From contig JAIXMO010000015.1 in assembly GCA_025677825.1 (NCBI GenBank), positions 541,920-605,919 on the forward strand: a stretch of 64,000 bases of DNA, in the 5' to 3' direction. Shown piece after piece: positions 20,902-32,348 of the stretch. The notes under the pieces were generated by a model that was given only the letters and a program-made list of their open reading frames with translations, was not told where the DNA came from and made no database searches. This DNA is from Helicostylum pulchrum. Its lineage: Eukaryota > Mucoromycota > Mucoromycetes > Mucorales > Mucoraceae. Within the stretch, counting starts at the first letter, position 1. The number at the start of each line of letters is the position of its first letter. The translations under genes were made by a program, and so were the position numbers.

Positions 20902-22258
20902 ATTGTTTATTCTTTTTGTTTCGTTTTTTTTTAAAAAAAATTTGATAAGAAAAAAAAAAGGAAATTAAAAGCTAGTGTGGGAGTATATCTTTTTTATCAA
21001 GAAAAAATGGGGAAAAAAATCAGTCCATTTACAATAGCATGATTTAATAGTTTTTTTAAAACAAACATTATTATTGATGTTGTACTACTATCCCCATATT
21101 CGTCATATAGAGCTAGTTTATGTGGTACCTTTTAGTCACTCTTTTTAACGTGACCTATACAGTAATCCGTTATATTCAACTACAGAGATCAATCCTTTTT
21201 TAGACTTAAAAATCATAACCTGTATTCATAGGCGCATTAGTATCAATATATTTTGATAAAAGATAACGGATTCTCTTGTATGTAACATGATGTACTCAAA
21301 AGAAAAAATGTCATGTCATTTGTTGCGCATCTTTAATAAGACATTGGACTGCTCATATAAACTTAAAATAAAGTTACTTTTGTCTATGACGATCACCAAT
21401 AAACAATATTATTTACGCCTGTCATAATATCCTCACTGCCATCCAATATTTTTAAATTTTGATATGGTTACTTGCGAAAGTAATCCATCATACCAAATGA
21501 TACATCTTGTGTGTGTGGGTGGGGTGGGGGTTTAAGATGTGAGTAATTTCAAAAAAAAAAAGGCAGAGCTTCTGTTGGATCAGTTTATCATTCTTGTTAA
21601 TTTCCTATTAATAGTCAAACAATCTGAGATACACCGTTTAATTTCATGCTGAGATACACATTTTTTTTATTTCATGCTGAGATACATAGTCAAAAAAAGT
21701 ATTTCATACTGAGATTCATTTAAAAAAGGTTCGACACAAACTACTGAAACCCCTTTCTGTATCTTTTCTTTTGCTCTACCACGAAACTTTATCAGCAGTT
21801 CTATTGAACCGTTTTTTTGCTATGATGTAAGACTACCATTTTTTGGTTTATATAAAATGCATTAAATTTCATTGGTACTCAGCTTTTATTCTAAAAAAGT
21901 TACGCAGTAACTTCGTTTTTTTTTTGGCAAAAATCACACGTTTACAAATATAGGAAAGATGTACATATCTCACTAACCTCCGTAATATCTTTTGGGACTT
22001 TTGATAGTTTTTTATTGATTTAGTAGTTCTTTTTCACAAAAAAGAAAAGATGGTTCTATTTATCATAGACCTTTTTTAATATGTTAATTTTGTATATTAC
22101 TAGATTAAAGGAAATTAGAAAGACGGGTCAAATAAAATAGTAATAACTATTTGTATAGAGTTTTATTAGTAGGATAATGGTATAAGTATAGCCAGTATAG
22201 AGGTATGATAGCTGTCGTTAGAAACGTGATAAAAATATGTTGGTTAAAGAAGTGAAAA
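20902..22258. other. gene-poor interval with short tandem motif
   Basis: No gene supported. Contains a GT/GGGG stretch at about 21510-21533 and three spaced copies of TTTCATGCTGAGATACA-like sequence (see separate entry). The remainder is AT-rich single-copy-looking DNA. Confidence 0.65.
21618..21720. repeat. spaced direct repeats TTTCATGCTGAGATACA
   Basis: Copies at about 21643, 21671 and 21703 (the last with two changes), plus a partial CTGAGATACA at about 21623, each separated by 11-15 bases of T- or A-rich spacer. No inverted partner seen. Confidence 0.7.
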
Positions 22259-24520
22259 TTACTCGTAAGGATCGGTGCTGACAGTAACATCACCATAAAC
22301 ATTGTACCAGCCGCCTTTAACTTTTATCCAACCTTATTCATCAGATATAGTATTGTCTCTTTTTCTTTGATTATTATTAGCAATAGTAGCATTATTAATG
22401 GCTCCGGTATCGATCTCGATATCACCAAATAATACCTTCACTATACATTACATGTTCCGGTAAAACAACGTACCAATGATTTCTTTGGGATGGGCTTTAG
22501 TAGGTTGGAATGCCACTTTTAACAGTTTGATTAAACTCAGCATGTGATTAGTAAAGTATGCGTGTGAGCGATCAACATAATCCATTGCATTTTTCATCTC
22601 TTGAGATGTTTGCTCCATAATCATTATAACAGTTGACAATGTTTGTAAAGTGTCTAAAAAGCTTGAGAGCTCAGATACTTGAGAGGGGAAGACAAGGTTA
22701 AATTGAGCGACATAAACATAGAGATTATCAGTAACTAATGCCAGAGTTGATGGCCCAGCCATGAGAATGTTCACTTTCAAAAAAACGCTCGAATGTTCGC
22801 CACTCGGTTATAATACCGCACAGATACTATGCTAGTTTTTTTTTTGTTTTAACATGGTGTCAGCAGAAAAGGAATTACTGGTCAAAACATCAACAATGTC
22901 TTTCGCTTCTTCTGGAAAGTTTAACTTTACCATGATACACCTTGTTAGCGTCAAAGGAGTTTATGGCAGCTTCGAGACAGCCCAAATCAATTGCGTTGTC
23001 ATCATGGTCAAGTAAGAAACGAGAGTCAATCTTGAATCCAACGATACTTGCATGGTCATGATATTGTATTTGTTTGTTTACGATGGAAAAGTGGTTTACA
23101 GATCCGCTGGTTTTTACATGTATGATATTTTTAGACTTTGGCAAAAAGTCAACATGAGAGTGAAATTTCGCGGAACTGTGAACACCCTTAAATAGAGCGG
23201 GTTTCTTTTTGTTTTGTTTAATGCAGTTGATGTAAAAAGTTTCTGAGCCAACAGCACCCACTCTGAAAAAAAATCAATACAGTAGCGGCTCTATTTAGGG
23301 GTGACCTGATTTAAGGGTAGGATCGATTTAAGGATGGATTTATCCAGAACATCTTTGGCCCCATGCTTTAACAACTCTATCGCCACTATTCGATTTAAGG
23401 GTGGAATCCAACTTCACAAGACTACTAAATATATAAAATAAATTTAAAAGTGATAATAAAAAAAAGTCTTATTTAACTTATATAAAAGCGTTTAGTCTTC
23501 AAAAGTGTACAATCAAATCGATTTTATTAAAACAATGGGGTAATAATCAAATTGATAGAGAGATAATAATAACATAAACCTTAAAAAGTAAATTAAATAA
23601 TAAAGACAGTCGATTTATACTTGAATGGAGCGCGTATCAGCAGTGAATCTTTAGAAATTTAACCAGGAAAAGTAATTAAATATAGATGGTTATTAACTGA
23701 TGAAAGACTAAAAAGGGAATCAGTATAAACCAAATAAAGTAGACACAGAGATACTTTGTAGTCCTATACATCATAGCTAGTAGTTTTTAAATGTATTTAT
23801 TATAACTGCTAATTTTAACAGCGATTTCTTATGTGAGCGATTATTTAAACTCAGGTATCTCAGTGAGCTTTTTTCCTTTAGAAGTAATTATTCACTGCAC
23901 GATAATAAGGGTAACGTTTGACATAAGGGTGGCTTTTCTTCCGCATTTCAGCCACCCTTAAATAGAGCGACTACTGTATCACAAAAAAAGTTATAACTTA
24001 CCTTTACGGAAGGTTCCAATCTGCACATGACATTGTATATGACATGCAGAGGTACTTGTCAGCCAGGCTGGTTTTCTACAAGATAAAGGGTACTTAAACC
24101 GATTGGAATTATAAAAGAAGCTTTTTGGTTAAGTACATGTTTTTTTAAAGAGTATAATAGTATAGTGAAATATCACCCTTCTCGGCGAGCTGAAAACGGT
24201 ATCGTGTCGGGCACAGCCAGAACCAAATAACCCACGAACAGGATAAGCTGCCGAACAGACGTCTTCGTTTTCAATCACCCTAAAGTTGCTATCTCCAGCA
24301 GCAGCCTAAAATCATATCTGTAAATGTTGCTTTATATCCATATAAATTGTTTTCCTTACATTCCCTTTCTCCCCCTCAAAACGAGAGACATCCTCCTGCT
24401 CCAACCACATGGATTTATATCCATTTAGTTCCTCGATATTTTTGAGGGACGAGTGTTCCTTCAAGCTTCTTCTTCCTTTCAGACGAAAGTTGCCATCAAG
24501 TTGCAGGAACTTTTTTTTTT
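22259..24520 (-). pseudogene. KDZ-like transposase relic, intron-containing
   Basis: Read on the minus strand from 24505 downward, several exon-like blocks follow each other. The first has KKFLQLDGNFRLKGRRS. The next (about 24174-24308) has GDSNFRVIENEDV and PVRGLFGSGCARHD. D-x-NFR and a C-x-RHD motif in this order are typical of Kyakuja-Dileera-Zisupton transposases. Further blocks are a Cys/Trp segment (about 24010-24080), 22890-23261 (VGAVGSETFYINC... to a stop), 22448-22780 and 22259-22441. Damage: a frame break near 22900 (KLSRRSERHC-stop versus the coding-like NFPEEAKDIVDVLTSN), and an in-frame TAA near 22336 before GWIKVKGGWYNVYGD. An inverted-repeat element lies in one intron. Assignment of the downstream blocks to the same gene is inference. 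Confidence 0.5.
23280..23976. mobile_element. 697-bp non-autonomous DNA transposon with TIRs and TA target duplication
   Basis: Left end CAGTAGCGGCTCTATTTAGG and right end (reverse complement) CAGTAGTCGCTCTATTTAAG are imperfect inverted repeats over about 26 bases (22 matching). Each end is flanked by TA (23278-23279 and 23977-23978), the target duplication of Tc1/mariner and pogo/Tigger elements; CAGT ends point to pogo/Tigger. Subterminal copies of GATTTAAGGGTGG occur at the left, and AAGGGTGGCT/AGCCACCCTT form a hairpin at the right. There is no coding capacity inside. It sits in an intron of the KDZ-like relic, between GTAAGT (just right of 24000 on the minus strand) and the TTTTTTTTCAG acceptor at about 23262-23272. 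Confidence 0.82.
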
Positions 24521-24807
24521 TTGTTTGTCATGGAGATGCTACTCCTGTTTTTATTTAAAGTCCTCTAAATGCCATAATGAGGGAAGAAGACTGTGGTGGA
24601 GCCAGATGTAAATATGATAATTTTAAAATTAAAAAGTTGCAGGAAGACGTTCTATATTTTACCTAATTACTTACAGTCACGATTGCTATGTTGGGGATTA
24701 AGACGACAAAAATAATGGGATGATTTTTTTTTTATTACAGAATATTTTTGATTTTAATTAAAAAATAAGAAGGTATGATTTTTAAAGTGTGAGTGTGAGT
24801 GAGATGT

Positions 24808-25453
24808 TTAGTTGGCAGTTTCGGGAGATTGAGCAACATGAACAGAGGTTGGTGGTTTAGCACTAATGATGTGACTAGGAGTAGGAGCGTCATTAAACAA
24901 ATCTACAGTTTGCTTAACATAAGTCTGAGCGGGTTTAAACCATTCGTCATGAAGTTCACTAATAATATCATCCAATTTGGTTCCACTGGTGACGATAGTT
25001 CTATTTAAAGCAGTGATAAAGCAATCTTTGGACTCGATTCTAGGTCTAATTTCAACCTTGACTCTTTCAACATCATAAATACTGACAAAGTAAGACTTGA
25101 AAAAATCAAGGTATCCTTGTTCTTGATCATAGACATACTGTAAATCAATTACAAGTTCAGTATGCATATTAACGTCGGAATCTTTTTTGCCGATAAATAC
25201 TGCATTTTCAAGCACGATTTCATGGTGATCTTGCATCCAGTCGATAATTTGTTTACGGGTTCCGTAGAATACCCAACGGTTAGTGTTTCCGGCACTGGAA
25301 AGTGTAATTTTGTTGGATAAAAGGGGTGGACATATGACATGACCCATTTGACCAGGTGCTGAATCTATTTAAAAAAAAAAAGTAATTAGTTTAATTGCTC
25401 TCTTACAACAAACAGAAATCCCAACCCCCAATCCCTTTCTCAAACGTACTCAT
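24808..25453 (-). CDS. hypothetical protein (186 residues), 4-base first exon
   Basis: Coding order 25450-25453 (ATGA) then 24808-25364. The splice joins ATG-A to AT-TCA-GCA to give MNSAPGQMGHVICPPLLSNK. A start at the internal Met (25347) would avoid the tiny exon and give 179 residues; the frame stays open between, so I prefer the spliced form. The centre is mixed alpha/beta (NRWVFYGTRKQIIDWMQDHH, HTELVIDLQYVYDQEQGYLDFF, VERVKVEIRPRIESKDCFITALN). The last 35 residues are Ser/Pro-rich and disordered. No membrane segment or presequence. I do not recognise a family. It lies 158 bases downstream of the metalloprotease gene on the same strand. Confidence 0.7.
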
Positions 25454-25610
25454 TTCATAACCATAAAGAAGTTTCATTTTGTGTGTGTGTGTGTGTTGCA
25501 AAGAAAAGAAGAAGAAAATAAAAAGAATGCAGATTTTTTTTTATTATTTTACCGCTAAAAAAAAAGGGTTTCCGGTCTTTCTGGAAATTCGAAAAGTTGA
25601 AACAAACACC

Positions 25611-27796
25611 TCAGCAAGAGCGACGATAAAAAATACCAATTTGGTCCAACCAATCATTGGCAGTGGAAAAGAAGCCAATCATCTCATAGCCTGCGGGAGG
25701 TTCAACAATAGTGGGTGATCCACCCGTACCACCGTACCAAGCCGACACTCTACCACTGCTTAGTTTAAACTGAAGACCGTCAATCCAAGCACCACAGCGT
25801 AATACAATACCTTGAATCTTTTCTCCAGCCATAATATCAAAATCAGATCTAGCACCACCAGTCTTGCCCACACAATCTCGGCTTCCGTCACTCCAATGAA
25901 TGATAAAGCCGTCTAAAAACGAGCCGTGATGAACGGTGATACGTACAGCTTGCTTCATCTGGTTCTGTTTTAAAAAGACAGACCTGGATTTGGTAGCACC
26001 TTCGGAATCACCGCCGAACACATCACTTTGAATCACTGTACCTTGAACCCCGGGTAAACGGACATGATGCGACTGTAAAAACGCTTGCAAGTTTTCTACG
26101 CATTTCTCTTCTTGATTTATACTAATCACTTGCAACGAAATCCTTTGCTGTGGTTTACACTGACACTTGCTACAAACGTCATCAAAACTTAATTGCAACA
26201 CTTTAGGCTGGTCTTGTAAAAATTCAAAATGTGTACGGTAACCTCCGTCCACGTTCATTTCAACCATAGAAATACCTGCTGGTGCATTGATTAAGAAATG
26301 ACCTGATTCAAGTGGAATAAAACTAGGCGAGGTTTTGTTTGCTTGCTTTAAAAGTCCGTCTCGAGGGATTCGAAACCCAGGATGAAATAAAAGTCGCATA
26401 ATGTCTAAGCGATGCCAGTGAGATCCGTGTTCTGCTTCAGGGGGAATAGGTCCTGTAAGTCCAGGTTCCTTGGCAACATATGTACGATTTAAGTTATTGT
26501 AACCACGACTCATAACACCTTGTCACAATAAAAGTTAGTAATGCAAACATATTAGCCCTGTACTTTAGTAAAATTTACTATTCTTATACCTGTTGGTGTA
26601 TGACTCAAAGTATATGCATGACCCACCTCATGTAACTAGTATATTTCAACCAAAGTTAGTATACTTATTTATATATATAGTATACATGTATATATTAAAA
26701 TTTACCATAGCACCTAATCCAATATTAGCTGCTCTCCACCACTCACCAGACTCATTTGCATCATTAGCAACATACCTTGTATCTGTCTTTGTACTATTCA
26801 TAAAGCAAGGCACGATTTCTTCTATACAAGTTGGCCACGCATGTAAAAGATGCGAGCCAAAGATACCTAAGCGAGTATCACCTGTTCCTCCGCCTAAAGC
26901 CGTATGACCTAACGTAACATTTTTCTCTGGATCCCAATGCGAGTCCAAAATCAAGCCAGCGACCGTACAAGAAGCTCTTGTATGAAACGGTGCCTGCTCA
27001 TGTAAATCCTCAAAAAAGAAATCAAACAAGCTTTCAAAACTTTCGTCTTCATCATCACTCTGCTGCGCACGACGTATATCACGTATCTCGGCTACGGTAT
27101 GCTTGGACCGGATAATATGAACTTTAGCTGTGCTTCTGACAACCCCTTTATCTTGGCAGGAAACCGTATCTGGTACTACCTCTTCTTCTAAACGGAACGT
27201 GCGTCTGCCCATACCATTTCGGTGCATTTGCTCAGCACAAAACGCTTGCCACATATACCCCGCCGTGCGAAGCTTTTCAACTGCAAGCGAAAGTGTGTCT
27301 TGACCCCTTTTTTGAGGCGGCACGTCAAACGTGCCAGGCGAATCCGAGCCCATAAAGATGACAAGTGACAACGCAGGGTTCTCTAGCAGAGGAACATAAT
27401 TGACATGGAAATGTAATTCTCGTTTGGTATTTGCATCCACTTGAAAAATAAACGAAACTGTGTTGGCGCCAGGTAATAAATGGACCATCGCTTTAAAATG
27501 GGAATTGACACAGGGCCAACTTGTTGGAGGGAAACCATTGCAAAGTACTGTTAAAGGTTTATCAAATTGTTCCTGTCTAGAACCTGCTCTGCCATTTACT
27601 AAAAGAAAACGCTGCAGTACAAAAAAAAAACAATTATAGTTTAGAAAGGCGTAAAAACCAAGGTAGTAGTATTATTATTATTATTTTTTACTTGGTGAAC
27701 GGTTTCTTTATCCTTGACGTTGGTTATTTCAATTGAATCATAATAAGGTCTAGGAGGAACAGGTGGTTGACCGTTGGGTGCTTGGTAACTTATCAT
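25611..27796 (-). CDS. metallopeptidase with C-terminal jacalin-like lectin domain
   Basis: Exons in coding order 27692-27796, 26706-27611, 26590-26635, 25611-26518; 654 residues. The N-terminal half is a beta-rich region followed by a zincin domain. The zinc motif HEVGHAYTLSHTPTG (HExxH-x5-H) is encoded entirely by the 46-base third exon, followed after the intron by VMSRGYNNLNRTY, whose Met fits the Met-turn position. The C-terminal 170 residues form a jacalin-like beta-prism with GSFLDGFIIHWSDGS, IVLRCGAWIDGLQFKLSSGR and WYGGTGGSP. This pairing is that of the fungal Metallopep family (yeast YIL108W type), whose substrate is not known. No signal peptide is visible, so it is probably cytoplasmic. 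Confidence 0.85.
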
Positions 27797-28436
27797 ATTA
27801 CAGACAAGAAAAAAGAAGGACGTGAAATGTAGTGAAATGCTTTATCGCGTCACAAGACCAGAAAAAAGCTTAAAATGGGTAGTACGAAAGATTACATAGG
27901 CCGCCCATGCGTGCATTTTATGGTGATATATAAAAAAATAAAGCGTGGCTCTGAGAGCATTAGGTTTCATTTCACAAGTATAACTATTCACTCGTTAATC
28001 CTCGCCCATGAAGCTCGGCGGGGAACCATAATTCTCTAATCATCCAAGAGCTTACATTGTCGTCCACGTTATCACTTCTAGTATCAATCTACCCATTTTT
28101 CTCTTGCTGTTTACCTCAGCTGATCTTTCAATATCACAGACAAATTCAAAAAGGTCCAAGGATTTGTACGAAGGGTATCTTGATTCTGAAAATCGATTTA
28201 TTGGGGGGAATTTCTTAGCTACAGAAAGTAGTGCACTGTACAACCCAAGGAATCGTTGCGGTCAATTTCAATTCAAATAAGAAATAAGCTGAATTGAGCA
28301 TCTTGCGGGAAACCCAGTCCTATTGTGTCTTTTCACGTGAAAATATTATAAAAAAAATAAAAAACCCCCTTTGGAGAGTTTTTTTTTTCTTTTTTTTTCT
28401 TTTTGCACACTGTATATATCTTTTTTATTATTATTA
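27797..28436. promoter_or_regulatory. divergent intergenic region
   Basis: 640 bases between the metallopeptidase gene (minus) and the Sec14-like gene (plus). A 63-codon minus-strand frame at 28052-28243 has no recognisable features. The right end is a T-rich pyrimidine leader (28380-28405) directly before the Sec14-like start. Confidence 0.45.
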
Positions 28437-30078
28437 ATGGAAACCTATCATAAAAAACACTTGCAACGTAATCAAGATTATATAGAATATCAGCATACGA
28501 TTGATAGTATACAAAATGCGTTACGCAGAGAGATACCACAGTTAATACAAGAGTTCGAATTAACGGTACAAGAAGCCACTGAAATTGATGAATTTGTAAA
28601 CGATCGAGGTAATAGAAAGTGATTATTTTGCAGTTTCAGTACTAATACAAATAGAGAATAGCTACAATGTTTCGTTTTTTACGCAAAAACAAGTACTCTT
28701 TACCTACATCACTTTCATTATTACTAGACACAATTCGATGGAGAATCCAGGCGGATATCGACAAAATCCGAGTTTCAACAGTAACAGAGTTTTTAGGACA
28801 ACCACTGGTCTATTTTCACAAGACAGATAAATTAAACCGACCTGTATTGATCGTCAATCTTGCATATCTGCCCAAAGCGCCTGTAGGGTATGATGTCACT
28901 GAATTCTTGACGCCCCTTGTTATATTTGTATTAGAAACAGCTCGATTATTAATCTGGGATATGACTCGAGAAAGAGCTGAATTGGGTGTAAAAGACCCAC
29001 TGATCATGGAGACTGTTGTATTGGTTGAATTTAAAAATGCCAATGCGCTACCTACTGTAATATAATTTATTTATTTTGTGCTGCAGTAAATCATAGAAAT
29101 TAACTTTTTTCCCCAATAGGATATAACATTACTAAAGTCATTTGTTGCACTATTAAGAAGATACCCTGGTATGACTGGTACAGTCAATTTACTTAATTTT
29201 GGCTGGATGTATCAAGGCCTTTGGCAAATGTGTAAATTAATACTATCTGAGGATGCAAAATCCAAAGTGAATTTTCCTAAAGTAAAAGATTTAAAGAATC
29301 TAATTGAAGAAAAGGATTTAATAGTTGGTAAGAAAAGAAATAGTTATATACGAAAAAAAAAAAAAAACTTACATTTTCTATGTTAGAGTTTGGTGGAAAA
29401 GATGAGTTCATATGGAATTCAATGATTGACCCTTATTATGCAAAATATAGACCGTTTATGATGAGTCGTCGTAACTCCAACAGTTCAATGTATTATGATA
29501 CAATAGACCCTTTTACCAGGACACCATCGTCATTTAGTGTATATGGTACACCTATTGGGTCATTAACACCTGTAGCAAGTCATACCAACCTAAACAGTCT
29601 TGCTAAAGCGTACTCTACACTATCACTTCAATCTAAAATAGGTAATGGTATGCCACCACGACTTCGTTCTACTATCAAGACACTATTTGTTACACCTACA
29701 TCGTCATCATCCACCTCTACTACAGATCTTATTGGAGGAGTACCTTCATGGGTTCTGTCAGAAAAACTAAATGCTATTCATGATGAAACAAGTAACAACA
29801 ATAACAATAACAACAAGACACCTTGGTTATTAAAGTTAATAATGAAATTTGAACATACAGTTCGATATGTAACAATAAGACTTTTAAAGAAAATGATTCG
29901 ATACAAGAGAACATTTTATTGGATGGTCGCATGCTTTTTGTTAAGAAATGGAGTTCAAGAACTTATTCAACATGTATTTATGCTAATGATGCAAGTCGTA
30001 CTTGATTTTAATTCGGTCAGAAATACGGTTGGATTACGAAGCATACTTAGTCTAACTAATGGTCAAATGACTCTTTAA
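28437..30078 (+). CDS. CRAL-TRIO (Sec14-like) lipid-transfer protein with C-terminal membrane anchor
   Basis: Exons 28437-28608, 28662-29056, 29120-29327 and 29387-30078; 488 residues. The N-terminal helical part ends DRATMFRFLRKNKYSL, the CRAL-TRIO-N pattern (R-x-LRF-L-R-x-x-K). The lipid-binding core runs through PLVYFHKTDKLNRPVLIVNL, EFKNANALPT and DITLLKSFVALLRRYPGMTGTVNLLNFGWM to FGGKDEF, the exon-4 equivalent of the Sec14 GG-x-D/L motif. A Ser/Thr-rich linker (about 265-370, including an Asn run) leads to a basic-hydrophobic C-terminus with a likely membrane helix near FYWMVACFLLRNGVQELI. Such proteins move phosphatidylinositol or other lipids at membranes. Ligand not predictable. All four splice phases close without a break. 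Confidence 0.84.
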
Positions 30079-30249
30079 TGCGTGTTCTACTACTACCGAC
30101 TGCTGCTGTTGCTGTAAAATGACCACAACAACATTTTATTTTATTTTTACTTTACTTCCGGGACGTCATGCAAAACCATGATCGGCTCTCGGTTTACACT
30201 TTTTTATATATGTAATACAATATAACCAGATGATATCAACACGTGATTT

Positions 30250-30627
30250 TTAAACATCTAAATATTTATTATTATTATTATCCATCATTTCAGCTCTAAC
30301 GATTAATATATCTCTATCAGGTAAAGAGCCTAGTAGCATAGCTGGATAAAGAGTTATTTCTTGTTCAAAATGACTGTCGTTTAAGCGAACATAAAGACAA
30401 TTATGATCATATTGAATAAACTCGTGTATAGAATCATCTTCTTCATCTAAATCAATGTCTTTTACAATAGTGTTTTGTAGTAGTAAATGTTGTTGTTGCT
30501 GACATAGTATAAATTGAATCAGTTCTTCATGATGTCGGTAAACGTATTCTAGTTTCTTTTGATTGATCCTATCAAATGGAATCCACGCGTTGGCAAATTG
30601 ATTATTCTCAAAGAACCAAGTAACCAT
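30250..30627 (-). CDS. small WWE-like domain protein (125 residues)
   Basis: Single exon, 125 residues. The opening MVTWFFENNQFANAWIPFDR with NQKKLEYVYRHHEELI resembles the WWE-like fold at the N-terminus of DDHD-type phospholipases (Trp-Phe ... W-x-PF ... LE-x-x-Y). Later LYVRLNDSHFEQEITLYPAML and ILIVRAEMM resemble its closing strands. No DDHD or lipase domain follows: the frame ends and the next plus-strand gene is divergent. It may be a stand-alone binding domain. There is an acidic insert DLDEEDD and a Gln run in the middle. The family call is tentative. Confidence 0.6.
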   Translation of the reverse strand: MVTWFFENNQFANAWIPFDRINQKKLEYVYRHHEELIQFILCQQQQHLLLQNTIVKDIDLDEEDDSIHEFIQYDHNCLYVRLNDSHFEQEITLYPAMLLGSLPDRDILIVRAEMMDNNNNKYLDV

Positions 30628-31048
30628 TTTTTATGTGTTTATGCGATGCAAAAAGAGGAAAAAAGAGAGGAAAAATGAAAAAAAAAAAATTTAAATTTAT
30701 ACCCTCTCTCTGTGTATACATGTGATAAACAACATTTTACATATATCACAAAGAAGCTTAATTTATTTTAGCTCTCATTCCCTCATCGTCATTGTGCTTA
30801 CACCGGACTTTATTATTTATTTTTGCAGTGTATACAGTAACAATGTGCGACCACACACAAAATTTCTGTCATTCTTTAATCAATTGGTTTGTTGGTCTCT
30901 CTCACTCACTCTCTCTAGTTACAATTTTTTTTTTTTACTCCTTTTTTTTTTTTTCACCCGTAAGGTATAAAGCAAACTTATTCTTTATTCTTTTTTTTTT
31001 TTTTTTTTTTTTTCTTCTTTTTTTTTTTTTTGTCCTTGTATAAAAAAA
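30628..31048. promoter_or_regulatory. divergent promoter with long pyrimidine tract
   Basis: 421 bases between the WWE-like gene (minus) and the GATA gene (plus). From about 30895 to 31033 it is nearly all T/C. Frames seen here are low-complexity artefacts. Confidence 0.5.
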
Positions 31049-31836
31049 ATGGGAAAAACGCGAATGACTCAATACTACTTTAATTTACCTTCATCTCAAA
31101 CAACAACTAATAAAGTAAATGACATGCCTTCTCAATCTATTTTACCACCACTTACAACAGAAGCTAAAAGGTAAATCCTGCAACCTCTCTTTTATATATA
31201 TAGTTATGCTGTACAAACTAAAACACACAGTTTAAAATCAAGTAGAGCAGTAACAAATGATTTAAACGAAGTAAATTATTTTCTTTGTTGTTTGTTGTGT
31301 ATAGACTGATTTTTTTTTTTTTTTGCGTTAAATAAGGTTTACAATTGTGCATCACAAATTTCCAATCAATTACTGGTCGGGCCATCTATCATTAATGCGT
31401 CAGCTAAAAATAAAACGGTTCATTTACCCAGCATAAGCGAATTGGATTGTATGATTGATAGCACCGGTAGAATGATGCGTGTATTAGACGATGCAAAACA
31501 TAAATGGTTTATTCCGTCTTCTCCCCCTTTACCCGTAACACAATATCGGACAGTTGTGTCAAATATACCACAAGATGGTCGTACTACTATAACAAAGCGT
31601 CCTTTCAAAAGACAGGTAATAAAAATCACTACGACAACAAAAAATATCACTAAACTTTTTTTTTAAAAGCGTACGGTATCTTTAAACAGTAATAAATCGA
31701 AAAATAAATGTCATTCATGTAAAAGGTAAAAAAAAATATAACAAAAATGGCGTATGCCATGCAAGCATCTGATTTTCTTTATGCTCTTTTTTTAATAGCA
31801 CTGAAACACCGGAGTGGCGTAAAGGGCCCCTAGGTT

Positions 31837-31876
<40 letters not shown>

Positions 31877-32299
31877 GTGTTGTATTTGCACTAGAATAAT
31901 GACAATTAAATACTAAATTTATATGTATAGGCCCTCGTACTTTGTGTAATGCATGCGGTTTAAGTAAGTGCATTGTCCGAGAATTAATCTTGTAGTAAGT
32001 TATACTAATTTCATTGTTCTTTTTACCTAGTTTGGACTAAACTTTGTAAACAACAACTTGACGATGATATCTCTAGAAAAAAGTTTAAAAATAATTCATC
32101 GAACTCTTCACCAATTATATCCGACGACGGTAAAAAAAAAACACGCCCTAAATCACGCCTTTTTTTTTTTTTTTAGCTCTGCTTATCATTAAACACTCTC
32201 CTATCTTTTTTTATTTTTGTAGGCAATTCAGTCAACACTACTTCTTCTTCAACTAGTTTAAATAACAAAAAATACACCCTTTCATTTTTATTATCTTAA
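31049..32299 (+). CDS. GATA-type zinc-finger protein, finger split over four exons
   Basis: Eight exons: 31049-31170, 31231-31270, 31337-31615, 31670-31725, 31799-31833, 31931-31963, 32031-32129, 32223-32299; 246 residues. The finger reads CHSCKSTETPEWRKGP then LGPRTLCNACGLIW, spacing C-x2-C-x18-C-x2-C, with the TPEWR and LCNACG signatures. This 18-residue loop is the type seen in white-collar-2 and plant-like GATA factors. It is built from exons 4, 5 (35 bases), 6 (33 bases) and 7. A PAS domain is not evident: residues 55-145 (LPSISELDCMIDSTGRMMR and following) are of unclear fold. Likely a nuclear DNA-binding regulator. All exon phases agree. The intron after exon 5 contains 36 consecutive T. 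Confidence 0.82.
31839..31874. repeat. 36-base poly-T tract in an intron
   Basis: An uninterrupted run of T inside the 97-base intron between exons 5 and 6 of the GATA gene, the longest homopolymer I saw in the window. Confidence 0.9.
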
Positions 32300-32348
32300 A
32301 AATTCTCTCCCTTTTTTTTTATTGCAATATAATATCTCTCTTTTTTTT

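Noticed and set aside
28052..28243. 63-codon minus-strand frame in a promoter region
   Set aside because: No motif, no supporting splice context, ordinary chance length for this base composition.
30722..31043. Two overlapping 82-83 codon plus-strand frames
   Set aside because: They translate a pyrimidine tract into Phe/Leu/Ser runs; promoter leader rather than genes.
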